Positions 1-8,497 of a stretch of 41,168 bases of DNA are shown piece by piece. Source of the DNA: an uncultured Ruminiclostridium sp. (lineage in GTDB: Bacteria; Bacillota; Clostridia; Oscillospirales; Ruminococcaceae); assembly GCA_947594425.1 (NCBI GenBank), contig CANQED010000017.1, forward strand, positions 1 to 41,168. Direction: 5' to 3'. Below the pieces are notes generated by a model that saw only the letters and a list, made by a program, of their open reading frames with translations, was not told the DNA's origin and made no database searches. The translations under genes were made by a program, and so were the position numbers. Each line of letters opens with the position of its first letter. Positions within the stretch are counted from its first letter, which is position 1.

Positions 1-51
1 CTTGAATTACGAAGTCAGTTCGTTACTTAATTTAATTTGCCGTAGGGGTCT

Positions 52-110
52 TTTGTGCTGTTCGCACAAACTGGTGCAGTTCATTAGGCTGCACGGGTTT
101 GTTTTTTGCA
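52..110 (+). terminator. Tandem hairpins with T-tract, probable terminator of an upstream operon
   Basis: A 7-bp hairpin (TTTGTGC, loop TGTTC, GCACAAA) at about 52-70 is followed by a 6-bp hairpin (GTGCAG at 74-79 with CTGCAC at 89-94). Then comes GGGTTTGTTTTTT. The second hairpin with its T-run reads as a rho-independent terminator for whatever lies left of the window. Both stems are short. Confidence 0.5.
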
Positions 111-178
111 CATTTTATACAAATTATCAAGAAAGCATTGTGCATATTGCTATTTTTACGCAAATGTGATACAGTGTG

Positions 179-207
179 TTGACATTTGTTTGTGTCTGTT
201 TTACAAT
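179..207 (+). promoter_or_regulatory. Sigma-A promoter of the ABC operon
   Basis: TTGACA at 179-184 and TACAAT at 202-207 are separated by 17 bp. The site lies 46 bp upstream of the ATG at 254, so it should drive both the ATPase and the FtsX-like permease genes. Confidence 0.75.
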
Positions 208-253
208 AAGTATACAGGAACAAGCTTACACAGCACTATAAAGGAGCACCGAT

Positions 254-928
254 ATGGCAGAAAATTTTATACAAGTGATCGATCTCGAAAAGACATTTTT
301 ATCGGGAGAAAACAAAATAGCCGCGGTAAAAAAATGCAGCCTTTCGATAAATAAGGGCGAACAGATAGCCGTTATGGGACCGTCGGGCTCGGGCAAAAGC
401 ACCTTTCTTTCATTGCTCGGAGGGCTTGCCGCGCCCACGTCGGGCAGGATAACGGTAGGCGGCTTTGACTATACCTCCGCCTCGGATAAAGAAATGACGG
501 CGTTTCGCAGGGACAATATAGGCTTTGTATTTCAGTCGTATAACCTTATCCCCGAAATGACCGCAAAGCAAAATATAATCCTCCCGCTTAAATTAGGCGG
601 AAAGACTTATGATAAAGAGCATTTTGACAGTATATGCCGAGAGCTTAATATATCAGACAGGCTGACGCACCTGCCGAGCGAATTATCGGGCGGACAGCAG
701 CAGAGAGTCGCTATAGCGAGAGCGCTCATCACCGAGCCGTCGCTGCTTCTTTGTGACGAGCCAACGGGAAATCTCGATTCCGCGTCGGGAAACGAGGTCA
801 TGGAGCTGCTGCTCGGCCTAAGCGGCAAAACGGGCAGCACGCTTATTGTAGTTACACACGACGAGAGCGTTGCTGCTCAGCTGCAAAGAGTGATACATAT
901 TTATGACGGCGAGATCTCGGAGGTGTAA
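254..928 (+). CDS. ABC transporter ATP-binding protein, MacB/LolD type
   Basis: This is a 224-residue cytoplasmic ATPase that powers the permease encoded next. Visible motifs are Walker A GPSGSGKST (about residues 38-46), the Q-loop in FVFQSYNLIPEMT, the signature LSGGQQQRVAIARAL, and Walker B LLLCDEPTGNLD followed by the switch histidine in VVTHD. The length and the CDEPTGNLD motif are typical of the MacB/LolD/BceA group, which pairs with FtsX-fold permeases. In Gram-positives these often handle antimicrobial peptides or lipoproteins. The start is supported by AAAGGAG a few bases upstream, and a consensus promoter lies at 179-207. The stop is 2 bp from the next start, so the two genes are surely cotranscribed. 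No two-component system of the BceRS type sits beside it, so the substrate is unknown. Confidence 0.93.
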   Translation: MAENFIQVIDLEKTFLSGENKIAAVKKCSLSINKGEQIAVMGPSGSGKSTFLSLLGGLAAPTSGRITVGGFDYTSASDKEMTAFRRDNIGFVFQSYNLIPEMTAKQNIILPLKLGGKTYDKEHFDSICRELNISDRLTHLPSELSGGQQQRVAIARALITEPSLLLCDEPTGNLDSASGNEVMELLLGLSGKTGSTLIVVTHDESVAAQLQRVIHIYDGEISEV

Positions 929-930
929 GT

Positions 931-3480
931 ATGATCACTTTGAGTATTGCCTTTAATTACATCCGCCGACATCTGACTAAATTTTTGCTTATTACTTTAG
1001 CCTGCGGCATGCTTATTTCTTCGATAACCGTAATAATTATCAACGGAAATATAACCAAATACAATAATTTTATCAAGGCTTATCAAAGCTACCCCAACTT
1101 TGTCCGCATATATTATGACTGCGACGAAAGCAAGCTCACAGACAGCGTATTAAACGAATATTACTGCGGGCGGCAGGATATAACTGGCACTGTCGATATA
1201 TACGGGAAAACCGTCGGCGTAAGCTGGATGGACCAAGCCGCTTTAGCCTCGGTAAATGTAGAATTGCTGCGCGGCAGGCTTCCCGAGAGCAAAGACGAGA
1301 TAGCGGTGACCGAAAATATCCTAAATCAGCTCAACGCCAAGATAGGCGATACCGTGACGCTTTCATACACATCGTCCGACGGCGTGACTGACAGAGAATT
1401 TATTATCTGCGCATTGATAACCGACATCACGGATATTTTGAAAACTACTGTAATATCCGCTCATACAACAGCATATTGGGACAAGGGCGAGATAGAGCGA
1501 GAAGATATACCCGTGATATACCCCGAGATACTTACCGCAAAGCAGGACGCAGCTATCTGCCACAACGCCGTGCAGAACCTTGCCGCCAAGGTCTTTCTTA
1601 ATGAGGAGAGCATGCTGTGCGACCTCGGCGAGAAGATACAGGTGGTAAACTATCTTATGAGCGAGACCTCATCTATATACAATGAGAGCAACGACAACGG
1701 CAATATAATAATAAGCTATATATTGATAGGGCTTATCGTCTGCGCCGTGTTTGGAGGTATATACGGATGTGTGCGCATTATTTCCGACGGGCAGAAAAAC
1801 AATCTCGCCCTGCTCAAAACGATAGGCGCGAGCAAAGGTCAGCGCTTTTGCGTCTTTTTATGGGAGTCGGGATTTATCTCGCTTATATCCGCGCTTATCA
1901 GCATACCCGCCGGCGCGGCGTTTGTGCGGATATTCAACGCCGCTGTCGCTTCCAAAAATACGCTCTTTCACTTTCCTGTCCCCTACACGATGATAATTAT
2001 TTCGGCGGCGGTATCGTTTGCGGTGATGATGGTATTTTTCATCTTTCATTTTCGCTCGGTCAATTCTCAAAAGCAGTTCAGACCGAAGTCTGTCGAAAAT
2101 GAAGAACGCGTATCGCTTGAAAAGCTGTGGACAAGGACTGTCGGACGTCACACCGACACTTCAAAGTGGGTATACAGCGCGGTGATATGCGCCTTTACCG
2201 TAGTATTTACGGTGGGCATGTGCTTTGGCGATACCGAGAGCCTGCCTTATCTTGCGCACGCCGAAGAAACAGAAAACGACGTCGGTTACTTTATGTATAC
2301 AGGCTCGGGAGGTATAAGCTCTGATTATTTCGATTACGGCACGCCCTCGTATAACGGGTTTACCGACGAGGAAATAGCCGAGCTGAATGAAAAATACAAC
2401 ACGTCCGTCTACTTTAAGGGCATGGAGATGAATATAAACTCGTATATCATCTCAAACGGGAAAACGCCAAACGGGCTTGACGACATATCTCCCGCTAAGT
2501 ACAGCGACAAGGCGCTTAAGCTGATAAATGCGGCGGGACTGCAGGATTTTGAAGCGTTGTACAAATACCGCGTAAAGGCTGTGCCCTATGAATATCTTAA
2601 AAGCATAACGGGCGACAGCGACATAACGCAGGAGGATTTTGACAGCGGCAGGCGCGTCATTTCTGTAAACGGAAAATTTGACGAGGGAGAAAAGTTAGCG
2701 CTCGGGTTTATGTTCTTTCCGGACGATTATTTTGTAAGCGACAGCTATACCGAAGAATTTGTGCCGAGCGTGTGCTTTGCCGATATTACCGTTACAGATA
2801 ATGTGACCGTAAATGAAGCCGAGCTTTCAAAAATAATCGGACGCTTTGCCGACAGGAGCTTTCTGCTTGTGTCGGACAAATTCCTGCTCGGGCTCAGCGA
2901 CAGGTTCAGATACGACTTTCTCGCTTTAAACGGCGACAAAAATATACCCGTGCAGACTATGCGCGATATAGATACTCAGCTCAGCTACTTTACTAACTCA
3001 AAGTTTTTGTTTTTTGAGAATTATATCATTACGCCCGTGCTTATGCAAGACCGCGTAGAGAGCATAAAGCTGCCTATCGTCGCGGTAAGCGCGCTGTATA
3101 TGATAATAGTGGTAATGTTCGGCTTTATTTTCATAAATTCCGAGATAAAATCAAGGAGCAAAAGCATAGCCCTGCTAAGGTCTATGGGCATAAGCTCAAA
3201 GCAGCTGACAAAGACCGTCATAACCGACGCGTGCACAAAGGTGCTTACCGGCCTCATAGTCGGCATAGTCCTGTCTGTCGCCCTATCCATAGCCCTGATA
3301 CTGCTTACGGCGAAGTACAACCCCACATACCTCGAGCTTTTCCCATATACGGTATTAATGATATATCCGCTGATACCCACGTTTATCACTCTGGTGATAA
3401 ATATCGCGGCGGCGCTCTTCGCTCTGCACAGGATAAAGAAAGAAGAGATATACCGCGCAATAGTATCCGAGATATTCTGA
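931..3480 (+). CDS. ABC transporter permease with two FtsX domains
   Basis: This 849-residue membrane protein is the partner of the preceding ATPase. It has an N-terminal membrane segment (about 16-38), an extracytoplasmic stretch, then three segments at about 255-375 with the FtsX-like motif NLALLKTIGAS near residue 292. A second half repeats the plan: one segment near 412-430, a large extracytoplasmic region to about 700, and three C-terminal segments (about 717-735, 772-793, 807-832) with ALLRSMGIS near 747. Two FtsX domains in one chain is the usual arrangement for stand-alone Gram-positive FtsX/MacB-like exporters. GGAGGTG upstream of the ATG supports the start. The gene ends just before a strong bidirectional terminator and faces the precursor-peptide genes tail to tail. 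Any role in exporting those peptides is only a guess. Confidence 0.9.
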   Translation: MITLSIAFNYIRRHLTKFLLITLACGMLISSITVIIINGNITKYNNFIKAYQSYPNFVRIYYDCDESKLTDSVLNEYYCGRQDITGTVDIYGKTVGVSWMDQAALASVNVELLRGRLPESKDEIAVTENILNQLNAKIGDTVTLSYTSSDGVTDREFIICALITDITDILKTTVISAHTTAYWDKGEIEREDIPVIYPEILTAKQDAAICHNAVQNLAAKVFLNEESMLCDLGEKIQVVNYLMSETSSIYNESNDNGNIIISYILIGLIVCAVFGGIYGCVRIISDGQKNNLALLKTIGASKGQRFCVFLWESGFISLISALISIPAGAAFVRIFNAAVASKNTLFHFPVPYTMIIISAAVSFAVMMVFFIFHFRSVNSQKQFRPKSVENEERVSLEKLWTRTVGRHTDTSKWVYSAVICAFTVVFTVGMCFGDTESLPYLAHAEETENDVGYFMYTGSGGISSDYFDYGTPSYNGFTDEEIAELNEKYNTSVYFKGMEMNINSYIISNGKTPNGLDDISPAKYSDKALKLINAAGLQDFEALYKYRVKAVPYEYLKSITGDSDITQEDFDSGRRVISVNGKFDEGEKLALGFMFFPDDYFVSDSYTEEFVPSVCFADITVTDNVTVNEAELSKIIGRFADRSFLLVSDKFLLGLSDRFRYDFLALNGDKNIPVQTMRDIDTQLSYFTNSKFLFFENYIITPVLMQDRVESIKLPIVAVSALYMIIVVMFGFIFINSEIKSRSKSIALLRSMGISSKQLTKTVITDACTKVLTGLIVGIVLSVALSIALILLTAKYNPTYLELFPYTVLMIYPLIPTFITLVINIAAALFALHRIKKEEIYRAIVSEIF

Positions 3481-3492
3481 TAAGGTATACGA

Positions 3493-3530
3493 TATAAAAA
3501 ACTCGTGCGAGAGAGCACGAGTTTTTTATA
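3493..3530. terminator. Bidirectional rho-independent terminator
   Basis: A perfect 16-bp stem (3493-3508 with 3515-3530) around the loop GAGAGA is flanked by an A-run on the left arm and a T-run on the right. It ends transcription from both the FtsX operon (+) and the peptide cassette (-). Confidence 0.93.
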
Positions 3531-3568
3531 TTCAACTCCTTAAGTAAGAACGGATATTGACCCTAAAT

Positions 3569-3943
3569 TTAAAACGGTAAAAGGTCCTTTGCCGCCTTAG
3601 CCAAGCCCTTGCCCGTATCGACAAGCGTTTCTTTTACGTCCTCTTCAAAGAATTTCGGGACATCCTCGGTAAAGAAGTCCTTCACATCCTCGGTAAAGAA
3701 CTTTTTCACCGAAGAGAACGCCTTATCGAACCAGTCGGAGATAACGCATCCGCCGACAACGCCCTCAAGCTCGTCGTCGCTGAGCTCGCCCTCGGCGTGC
3801 AGCTTATCGTACAGCTTCTGCGCGTTTTCAAGACTAAATTCGACGCCGAATTCGCCCGCTAATTTTACCAGCTCCTCGGGCGACTTTGCCGTAATGAGCC
3901 TTTCTTTAAATTCTTCCTTGCTGATGGCCTTGGTTTCTTCCAT
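3569..3943 (-). CDS. Nif11-like leader precursor peptide with octapeptide repeats in the core
   Basis: This 124-residue protein begins at the ATG at 3943, which has AAGGAGGA 7 bases upstream; an earlier in-frame start lacks such support. Residues 1-65 look like a Nif11-type leader: ISKEEF near the start, a charged helix, then ELSDDELEGVVGG with the double glycine at 64-65 and Cys66 directly after. The remaining 59 residues carry WFDKAF, then three 8-residue units V[KP][KD]FF[TE]ED at about 79-102, and a hydrophobic tail ending LLPF. Leaders of this kind are known from RiPP precursors, where the GG is the cleavage site of C39-type peptidases. Here the core is acidic, amphipathic and poor in Cys/Ser, unlike lanthipeptide cores. 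It is the last gene of the cassette. A bacteriocin-like or structural role is possible but unproven. Confidence 0.85.
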   Translation of the reverse strand: MEETKAISKEEFKERLITAKSPEELVKLAGEFGVEFSLENAQKLYDKLHAEGELSDDELEGVVGGCVISDWFDKAFSSVKKFFTEDVKDFFTEDVPKFFEEDVKETLVDTGKGLAKAAKDLLPF

Positions 3944-3960
3944 ATCATTATCCTCCTTAA

Positions 3961-4398
3961 TTAGTGCAAAAACAGTTTGCCGCAGCTCTTGCACCTATAG
4001 TTACATTGGTGACCTGCCACAGGGTCCATATATACCCCTTTTACGGTGCTTATCGAGCCGCAGCCGGGGCATTTTACATTGTCGATTATTTGGGTCGCAA
4101 TGACGCCTATCTCTTTAGCCGCCTGCGGAATATCCTCGACAAAGAAATCCTTAACGTCCTCGGCGGCCTTTTCAAACCAGCTGCCTATCTTGCATAAGAA
4201 GCAGCCGCCTGTTACCCCCTCAAGCTGCTCGTCGCTGAGCTCACCCGTCGTGCGCGCCTCGTCAAACATCTTTTGGGCAGCGTCGGCGCTCAGATCAACG
4301 CCGTTTTCTTTAGCGAGGGCGATTATGTCCTCGGGGGACTCGGCGTCTCTCAGCAAAGTCATAAACTCCTCTTTAGAAATGAGTTTTTCTTGCTCCAT
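3961..4398 (-). CDS. Nif11-like leader precursor with C-terminal zinc-ribbon-like tail
   Basis: This 145-residue protein has the same architecture as its downstream neighbour: a 65-residue Nif11-type leader (ISKEEF, ELSDEQLEGVTGG) with GG at 64-65 and Cys66 next. The segment after the leader shares WFEKA and DVKDFF-x-ED-I-P with the other precursor. The C-terminus differs, with two CxxC pairs, CPGC (Cys110/113) and CKSC (Cys136/139), plus Cys132, spaced like a zinc ribbon. A strong AAGGAGG precedes the start at 4398. The gene lies 44 bp after the condensation-fold gene and 17 bp before the second precursor, so it is in one transcript. A metal-binding tail on a double-glycine leader peptide is unusual. 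The cysteines could instead be sites of modification. Confidence 0.85.
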   Translation of the reverse strand: MEQEKLISKEEFMTLLRDAESPEDIIALAKENGVDLSADAAQKMFDEARTTGELSDEQLEGVTGGCFLCKIGSWFEKAAEDVKDFFVEDIPQAAKEIGVIATQIIDNVKCPGCGSISTVKGVYMDPVAGHQCNYRCKSCGKLFLH

Positions 4399-4442
4399 AA
4401 TTTTACCTCCTTATTCTCAAATAATAAAACCTGATCGGTCTT

Positions 4443-5702
4443 TTACATCTTCAGACTCGGGCAGATAAGCTCCTCTTCGTCGTCGGCGTTTACCTGTATC
4501 CCTACGCGCCTAAGCTGCTCGATAAAGGCGTCGGACAGCGCGCTGCCTGCAAATTCTTGCAAAAAGGTCACGCAGAATTTTCCCGCTACGGCGTTCGCCT
4601 CAAATAACAGATGGCTTGCGGCGGGGTCTACATAAGTAAATATCGACCTTATATACGGCTCGAGCGCGCCGAGCTGCTGCACGCGGACATAGCTTACCGT
4701 GGCGTCGACGTATATGCGGTTAGCCAACGACGCCTTTTGAAACGCCTCGTGTATAGCGTCATAGTCGCCTAAGGCGAGCACCTTGCGCTCGTTATTCAGG
4801 CGCTTTTTAACCGCGCCGAGCATATATTCGGGCGTAGACTGATAGTCCATCATCTTGCGCGTAACGGCGCAGATCTTGTCTATAGGCATATTGCGCATAT
4901 CCTCGGTGTAATTGAACACGATGTTGCCGAGCACGTTATTATGCGCGAGCGGCGCGCCGACCGCCTCGCGGTAATTCTTCATAAGCACCGTCCTAAAAGG
5001 GTGGGACAGCTTATTGCTTAGCTCAAACACCGCCTTAGCTATCAGGGCGGACAGCACCAACGACGGCGTGCCGCCGCACTGCCTAACGTATTCCATAAAT
5101 GCGTCCTCGGAAAAGGTCATCTTGCGTACTGTCCTCAGCGCGGGACAGCCCGAGATTATCTCCTCCCAGTTCGCTGCGGGCTCGGCGGGCGGGCTTGCAC
5201 TCTCGCCCTCGGCGGGCTCTACATCGAGATAGGGGTCTCTTCTCTCTCCGTCGGTGACAGGGACATCCAGCGTGCGGATACTCCCCGCGGGAAAGGTCTC
5301 GCCGTATTTTTCGCATATATAATAATACAGCGTGGTCTTGATAAATTCGAGTATACCCGTTTCGTCGGTGATAGAATGCACTATGTCAAAATACACCGTA
5401 TTGCCGTCATAATTAATCGCGAGGGCGTGATAATTTGCCTCTTTGCTTAGCAGCATAACGGGGTTTATCCCCTTAGTTATCACTATCTGCTCGCCGTTAG
5501 GTCTTACCGAGTGTAAAAGCTCGCCGGGCACACGCTGTATACTTACGGCATAATAATCATACCGCTTTATCGCCGTATCTACAGCGTTTCGCAATATGGC
5601 GGGTTCTACGGGCTCGCTTAATTCTACCGCCGTCCTTACCGTATGGTGAAGGTTCTCGTCGCCCCTGTAAAAACCCGATATTCCCGATGGATTGTTTATC
5701 AT
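4443..5702 (-). CDS. Condensation/acetyltransferase-fold protein (HxxxD acyltransferase superfamily)
   Basis: This 419-residue protein most resembles the CoA-dependent acyltransferase/NRPS condensation superfamily, including alcohol acetyltransferase-like proteins. The main sign is VHSITDETG, with His109 and Asp113 forming the HxxxD motif and Gly116 where the family often has DG. The segment AHNNVLGNIVFNY around residue 275-290 resembles the second-half floor-loop region of that fold. No carrier-protein or adenylation domain is attached. The start at 5702 has GGGAGAG about 8 bases upstream; a longer reading frame would overlap the preceding gene. The gene lies 22 bp after the methyltransferase-STAS gene and 44 bp before the first precursor. 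Its substrate could be a peptide side chain or N-terminus, or a small alcohol or amine. Family assignment is moderately sure, the role unknown. Confidence 0.7.
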   Translation of the reverse strand: MINNPSGISGFYRGDENLHHTVRTAVELSEPVEPAILRNAVDTAIKRYDYYAVSIQRVPGELLHSVRPNGEQIVITKGINPVMLLSKEANYHALAINYDGNTVYFDIVHSITDETGILEFIKTTLYYYICEKYGETFPAGSIRTLDVPVTDGERRDPYLDVEPAEGESASPPAEPAANWEEIISGCPALRTVRKMTFSEDAFMEYVRQCGGTPSLVLSALIAKAVFELSNKLSHPFRTVLMKNYREAVGAPLAHNNVLGNIVFNYTEDMRNMPIDKICAVTRKMMDYQSTPEYMLGAVKKRLNNERKVLALGDYDAIHEAFQKASLANRIYVDATVSYVRVQQLGALEPYIRSIFTYVDPAASHLLFEANAVAGKFCVTFLQEFAGSALSDAFIEQLRRVGIQVNADDEEELICPSLKM

Positions 5703-5724
5703 ATGTCTACTCTCCCTGTTCTTA

Positions 5725-6942
5725 TTATAAGCCGAGCATATCCGCAAAGCCCGTCTGCTCGAGTATCGAGGTGACAAGCTCGTTAGGCTTTATAAGCGTG
5801 ATATTCTCCTGCCCTACATGCTTTGTCATACGCAGCAGCACTCTAAGCCCCGCCGAGGATATATAGTCGAGCTTCTCGACCGATACCGTTATGCTCTCTA
5901 TCTTATTTTCTTTTGATATCTTGTCGAAAAGCTCGAGCAGCTGCGGAGCGCTTATCGAGTCGAGCCGCCCCGAAAGGGATATATCGAGCTTATTGCCGCT
6001 TATGCTGTGGGATAATTCCAGCCCCGCCATTGTAGAAGTGACGGCGGGCTTTATCTCGGCGGACTTGTCAAGGCTTATCGCCCAGATATTGACGCTGCAA
6101 AGCCCCTTTATCAGCGCGTCACGCACCTCGGGCGGATAGCCGTCTATTTGGTCTATCTTCATGCCGTCGGTCCAAAACGGGTGCTTTGCCACCGTCATAC
6201 CGTCCTCGTTCAGCAGCCTCTCCGCCTCGTCCAGCGGCAGGGTCTTTATCGACGCGTCAGACTGTCGGTCAAACTCCTTTAGGTCTTTTCTGAGCAATTC
6301 TCCCGCTCTGCTGCCTAAAAGAGCGCCCGCCGCCGCCTTAAACGCCATACCGACCTCATAGTCGGTGGTCAGCCACACGCCGCCGTGCTTTGCCAAGACG
6401 TCGCGTATCGCCTGCCACATAGCCCTCTTTTCGGGGAGGGTGAGGTATACCATCACGCCCTCGCTCGATATCGTGACCGCGCCCTGCATTGTGTCGGCCG
6501 CCGCCATCACCGAAAGGCTGTTGGTAACGTCGGTGGGCAGGTATGTACACTTTCCGTCCATAAGCTTCTCATTAAGGATATTCATTACCTCGACCACGGC
6601 GGGAAGATCGCCGCCGACATAATTATACCCGTTTCTTATAAGATAGCGCCCTCTCGGGGTGTACCCGCAGGCAAGGTCGAGCACGTTTTTATTTCCCGCT
6701 AAGGCTATCTCTCTGTTGGCTATATTATAGCGCAATAAGAGCATAAGCTCGTTCAGCTTTTCGAGCTCGCCGCCCTCATTAAAGACCTCTTTATCCGCCG
6801 AATACTCGCTCTTTTCCGACTGTATATCGAGCAGAGCCTTTTCGTACTCGGCCGCCTCGGCAACGCCCGCCTGCGCGAGCTGGTGCAGGGTGGTCTTAGC
6901 GGTATTGAATATCGGGTTTACTTCTTCATATACGTTTGACAT
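5725..6942 (-). CDS. SAM-dependent methyltransferase fused to a C-terminal STAS domain
   Basis: This is a 405-residue fusion. Residues about 60-300 form a class I methyltransferase: NVLDLACGYTPRG is motif I, GGDLP the acidic end of the second strand, and SSEGVMVYLTLPE matches the leucine-carboxyl-methyltransferase-like group (the family of polyketide O-methyltransferases and TYW4-like enzymes). Residues about 308-405 form a STAS domain as in anti-sigma-factor antagonists, with KLDYISSAGLRVLL. Ser362/Ser363 sit at the position that SpoIIAA-type proteins phosphorylate. AAGGAGGAATT before the ATG supports the start. It is the first gene of the peptide cassette. The fusion suggests that methylation is switched or localised through STAS binding, but no serine kinase or phosphatase is encoded nearby. 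Domain calls are firm, the substrate unknown. Confidence 0.85.
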   Translation of the reverse strand: MSNVYEEVNPIFNTAKTTLHQLAQAGVAEAAEYEKALLDIQSEKSEYSADKEVFNEGGELEKLNELMLLLRYNIANREIALAGNKNVLDLACGYTPRGRYLIRNGYNYVGGDLPAVVEVMNILNEKLMDGKCTYLPTDVTNSLSVMAAADTMQGAVTISSEGVMVYLTLPEKRAMWQAIRDVLAKHGGVWLTTDYEVGMAFKAAAGALLGSRAGELLRKDLKEFDRQSDASIKTLPLDEAERLLNEDGMTVAKHPFWTDGMKIDQIDGYPPEVRDALIKGLCSVNIWAISLDKSAEIKPAVTSTMAGLELSHSISGNKLDISLSGRLDSISAPQLLELFDKISKENKIESITVSVEKLDYISSAGLRVLLRMTKHVGQENITLIKPNELVTSILEQTGFADMLGL

Positions 6943-6967
6943 AATTCCTCCTTATATTTTCGTCAGT

Positions 6968-6996
6968 CGAGCCGTGACCAATCAGCGGTCGGCTCG
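6968..6996 (-). terminator. Intercistronic imperfect hairpin between the cstA-like gene and the peptide cassette
   Basis: CGAGCC at 6968-6973 pairs with GGCTCG at 6991-6996, and inner TGACC/GGTC pairing extends the stem with a small bulge. On the minus strand it follows the transporter stop codon but has no U-run, so it may be a weak terminator, an mRNA-processing signal or an attenuator. Confidence 0.4.
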
Positions 6997-7015
6997 GGTT
7001 CGGCTGTCGCAAGCT

Positions 7016-8476
7016 TTAAGACTGCGAGCCGTTTCCCGCCAACGCCGCGCGCGACGTCTTTCTTCCGTACCATATCAATACCGCGGCATAAGCGACGGTA
7101 AGCACCCCGGCGACCGAGTAGCTTATCACCCACGGCAGATTAAAGCCGATAGCCGCGTTTAATATAAAGCTAGTTATCACGAACATATAGAACATGCCCG
7201 GCACGAGAGCCATTATAAACGGCTTTTTCTGCCGCATCATATATATCGATATCATCGCGAATGCAAATACCGCTATCGTCTGATTTGCCCACGCAAAGTA
7301 TCTCCAGAGGATATTAAAGCCGCCCTCGTTTATCTTGGCGAAAACAAGCACCGCCGCCACCACGGCGAATATCACGAGCGACACCGCGAGCCTTTTAGAC
7401 TTTTTGGTCTGGTCTATCTTCATAGCGTCGGATATTATCAGCCTGAGCGAGCGCAGGGCGGTATCTCCCGAGGTTATCGGCAGTACGATTATGCCTATCA
7501 CCGCGATTATACCCCCGACAGAGCCGAGCAGGTCCTTAGCTATTATCCCGACGACGTCGGTAGCGGAGGTGTCCGCCGACGCGAGCCCGAGCTTCATTAC
7601 GCCCATTGCCGCCGCCGCCCATATCATAGCTATCACGCCCTCGGCTATCATCATGTTGTAAAAGGTCATACGACCCTCTTTTTCGCTGCTTATCGTGCGC
7701 GAAATCAGCGTCGACTGAGTGGAGTGAAAGCCCGACACTATACCGCACGCCACCGTGACGAAGAACACCGGCATAAAGTTAAGCCCCTGCGGGTGCACTC
7801 CCGCTCCCGCCGTCCATAATTCATCGAGCGGATAGCCCTTTACGAGCAAGCCGATAAATACGCCTATCGCCGATAACAGCAGCAATATGCCGAATATCGG
7901 ATATACCTTGCCTATTATTTTATCTATCGGGAAAAGGGTGGCGATAATATAATATACAAATATCGCACCGTACACTATCCATACTATGGGGCTGGTAACG
8001 CCGTTGTCGGTATTAAGTATCTGGGTTATAAACAGATCCCCCGGGGTGTAGATAAACACCGTGCCCACAAGCAGCATAAGCAGGCATACAAACACATTGT
8101 ATATCGGGTACGCATACTTGCCGAGATATTTTCTTACCAGCCCGGGCATCTGCGCGCCGTCGTTGCGCACCGAGATCATACCGCACATATAATCGTGAAA
8201 AGCTCCGCCTATCACGCAGCCTATCGGTATCGTAATAAACGCTATCGGCCCGAAAAGTATGCCCTGTATCGGTCCTAATATCGGCCCCGTGCCCGCGATA
8301 TTCAGCAATTGTATCAGCGAATTTTTCCACTTTTTCATAGGGACATAGTCCATGCCGTCGTTAAGCCTTACGGCGGGGGTCTTGCGGTCGTCGGGGCAGA
8401 AAACCTTCTCGCACACCTTGCCGTACACCGCTCCGCCCAAAATAAGCATTGCAAAGCCTATAAAAAACGTTATCAT
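7016..8476 (-). CDS. cstA: CstA-family peptide/pyruvate transporter
   Basis: This 486-residue polytopic membrane protein matches the CstA/BtsT carbon-starvation family. Early signature stretches are the GTGPILGPIQGILFGP loop after LLNIAG and GGAFHDYMCGMISVRNDGAQMPGL; later ones are GFHSTQSTLISRT and GDTALRSLRL. About 13-15 hydrophobic segments are visible. Family members import peptides or pyruvate by proton symport. It is shorter than E. coli CstA/BtsT (about 700 residues), as is usual for Firmicutes homologues. The ATG at 8476 has GGGAG 8-10 bases upstream and is preferred over the GTG at 8485. It follows the hydrolase gene by 21 bp and is the last gene of a unit headed by a LytTR two-component system. 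Confidence 0.9.
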   Translation of the reverse strand: MITFFIGFAMLILGGAVYGKVCEKVFCPDDRKTPAVRLNDGMDYVPMKKWKNSLIQLLNIAGTGPILGPIQGILFGPIAFITIPIGCVIGGAFHDYMCGMISVRNDGAQMPGLVRKYLGKYAYPIYNVFVCLLMLLVGTVFIYTPGDLFITQILNTDNGVTSPIVWIVYGAIFVYYIIATLFPIDKIIGKVYPIFGILLLLSAIGVFIGLLVKGYPLDELWTAGAGVHPQGLNFMPVFFVTVACGIVSGFHSTQSTLISRTISSEKEGRMTFYNMMIAEGVIAMIWAAAAMGVMKLGLASADTSATDVVGIIAKDLLGSVGGIIAVIGIIVLPITSGDTALRSLRLIISDAMKIDQTKKSKRLAVSLVIFAVVAAVLVFAKINEGGFNILWRYFAWANQTIAVFAFAMISIYMMRQKKPFIMALVPGMFYMFVITSFILNAAIGFNLPWVISYSVAGVLTVAYAAVLIWYGRKTSRAALAGNGSQS

Positions 8477-8497
8477 ATTTACCACTCCCTAAAATAT

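Noticed and set aside
254-3480. The MacB/FtsX transporter as the dedicated exporter of the double-glycine precursors
   Set aside because: It lacks a C39 peptidase domain and is transcribed convergently from its own promoter. Proximity alone is not enough.
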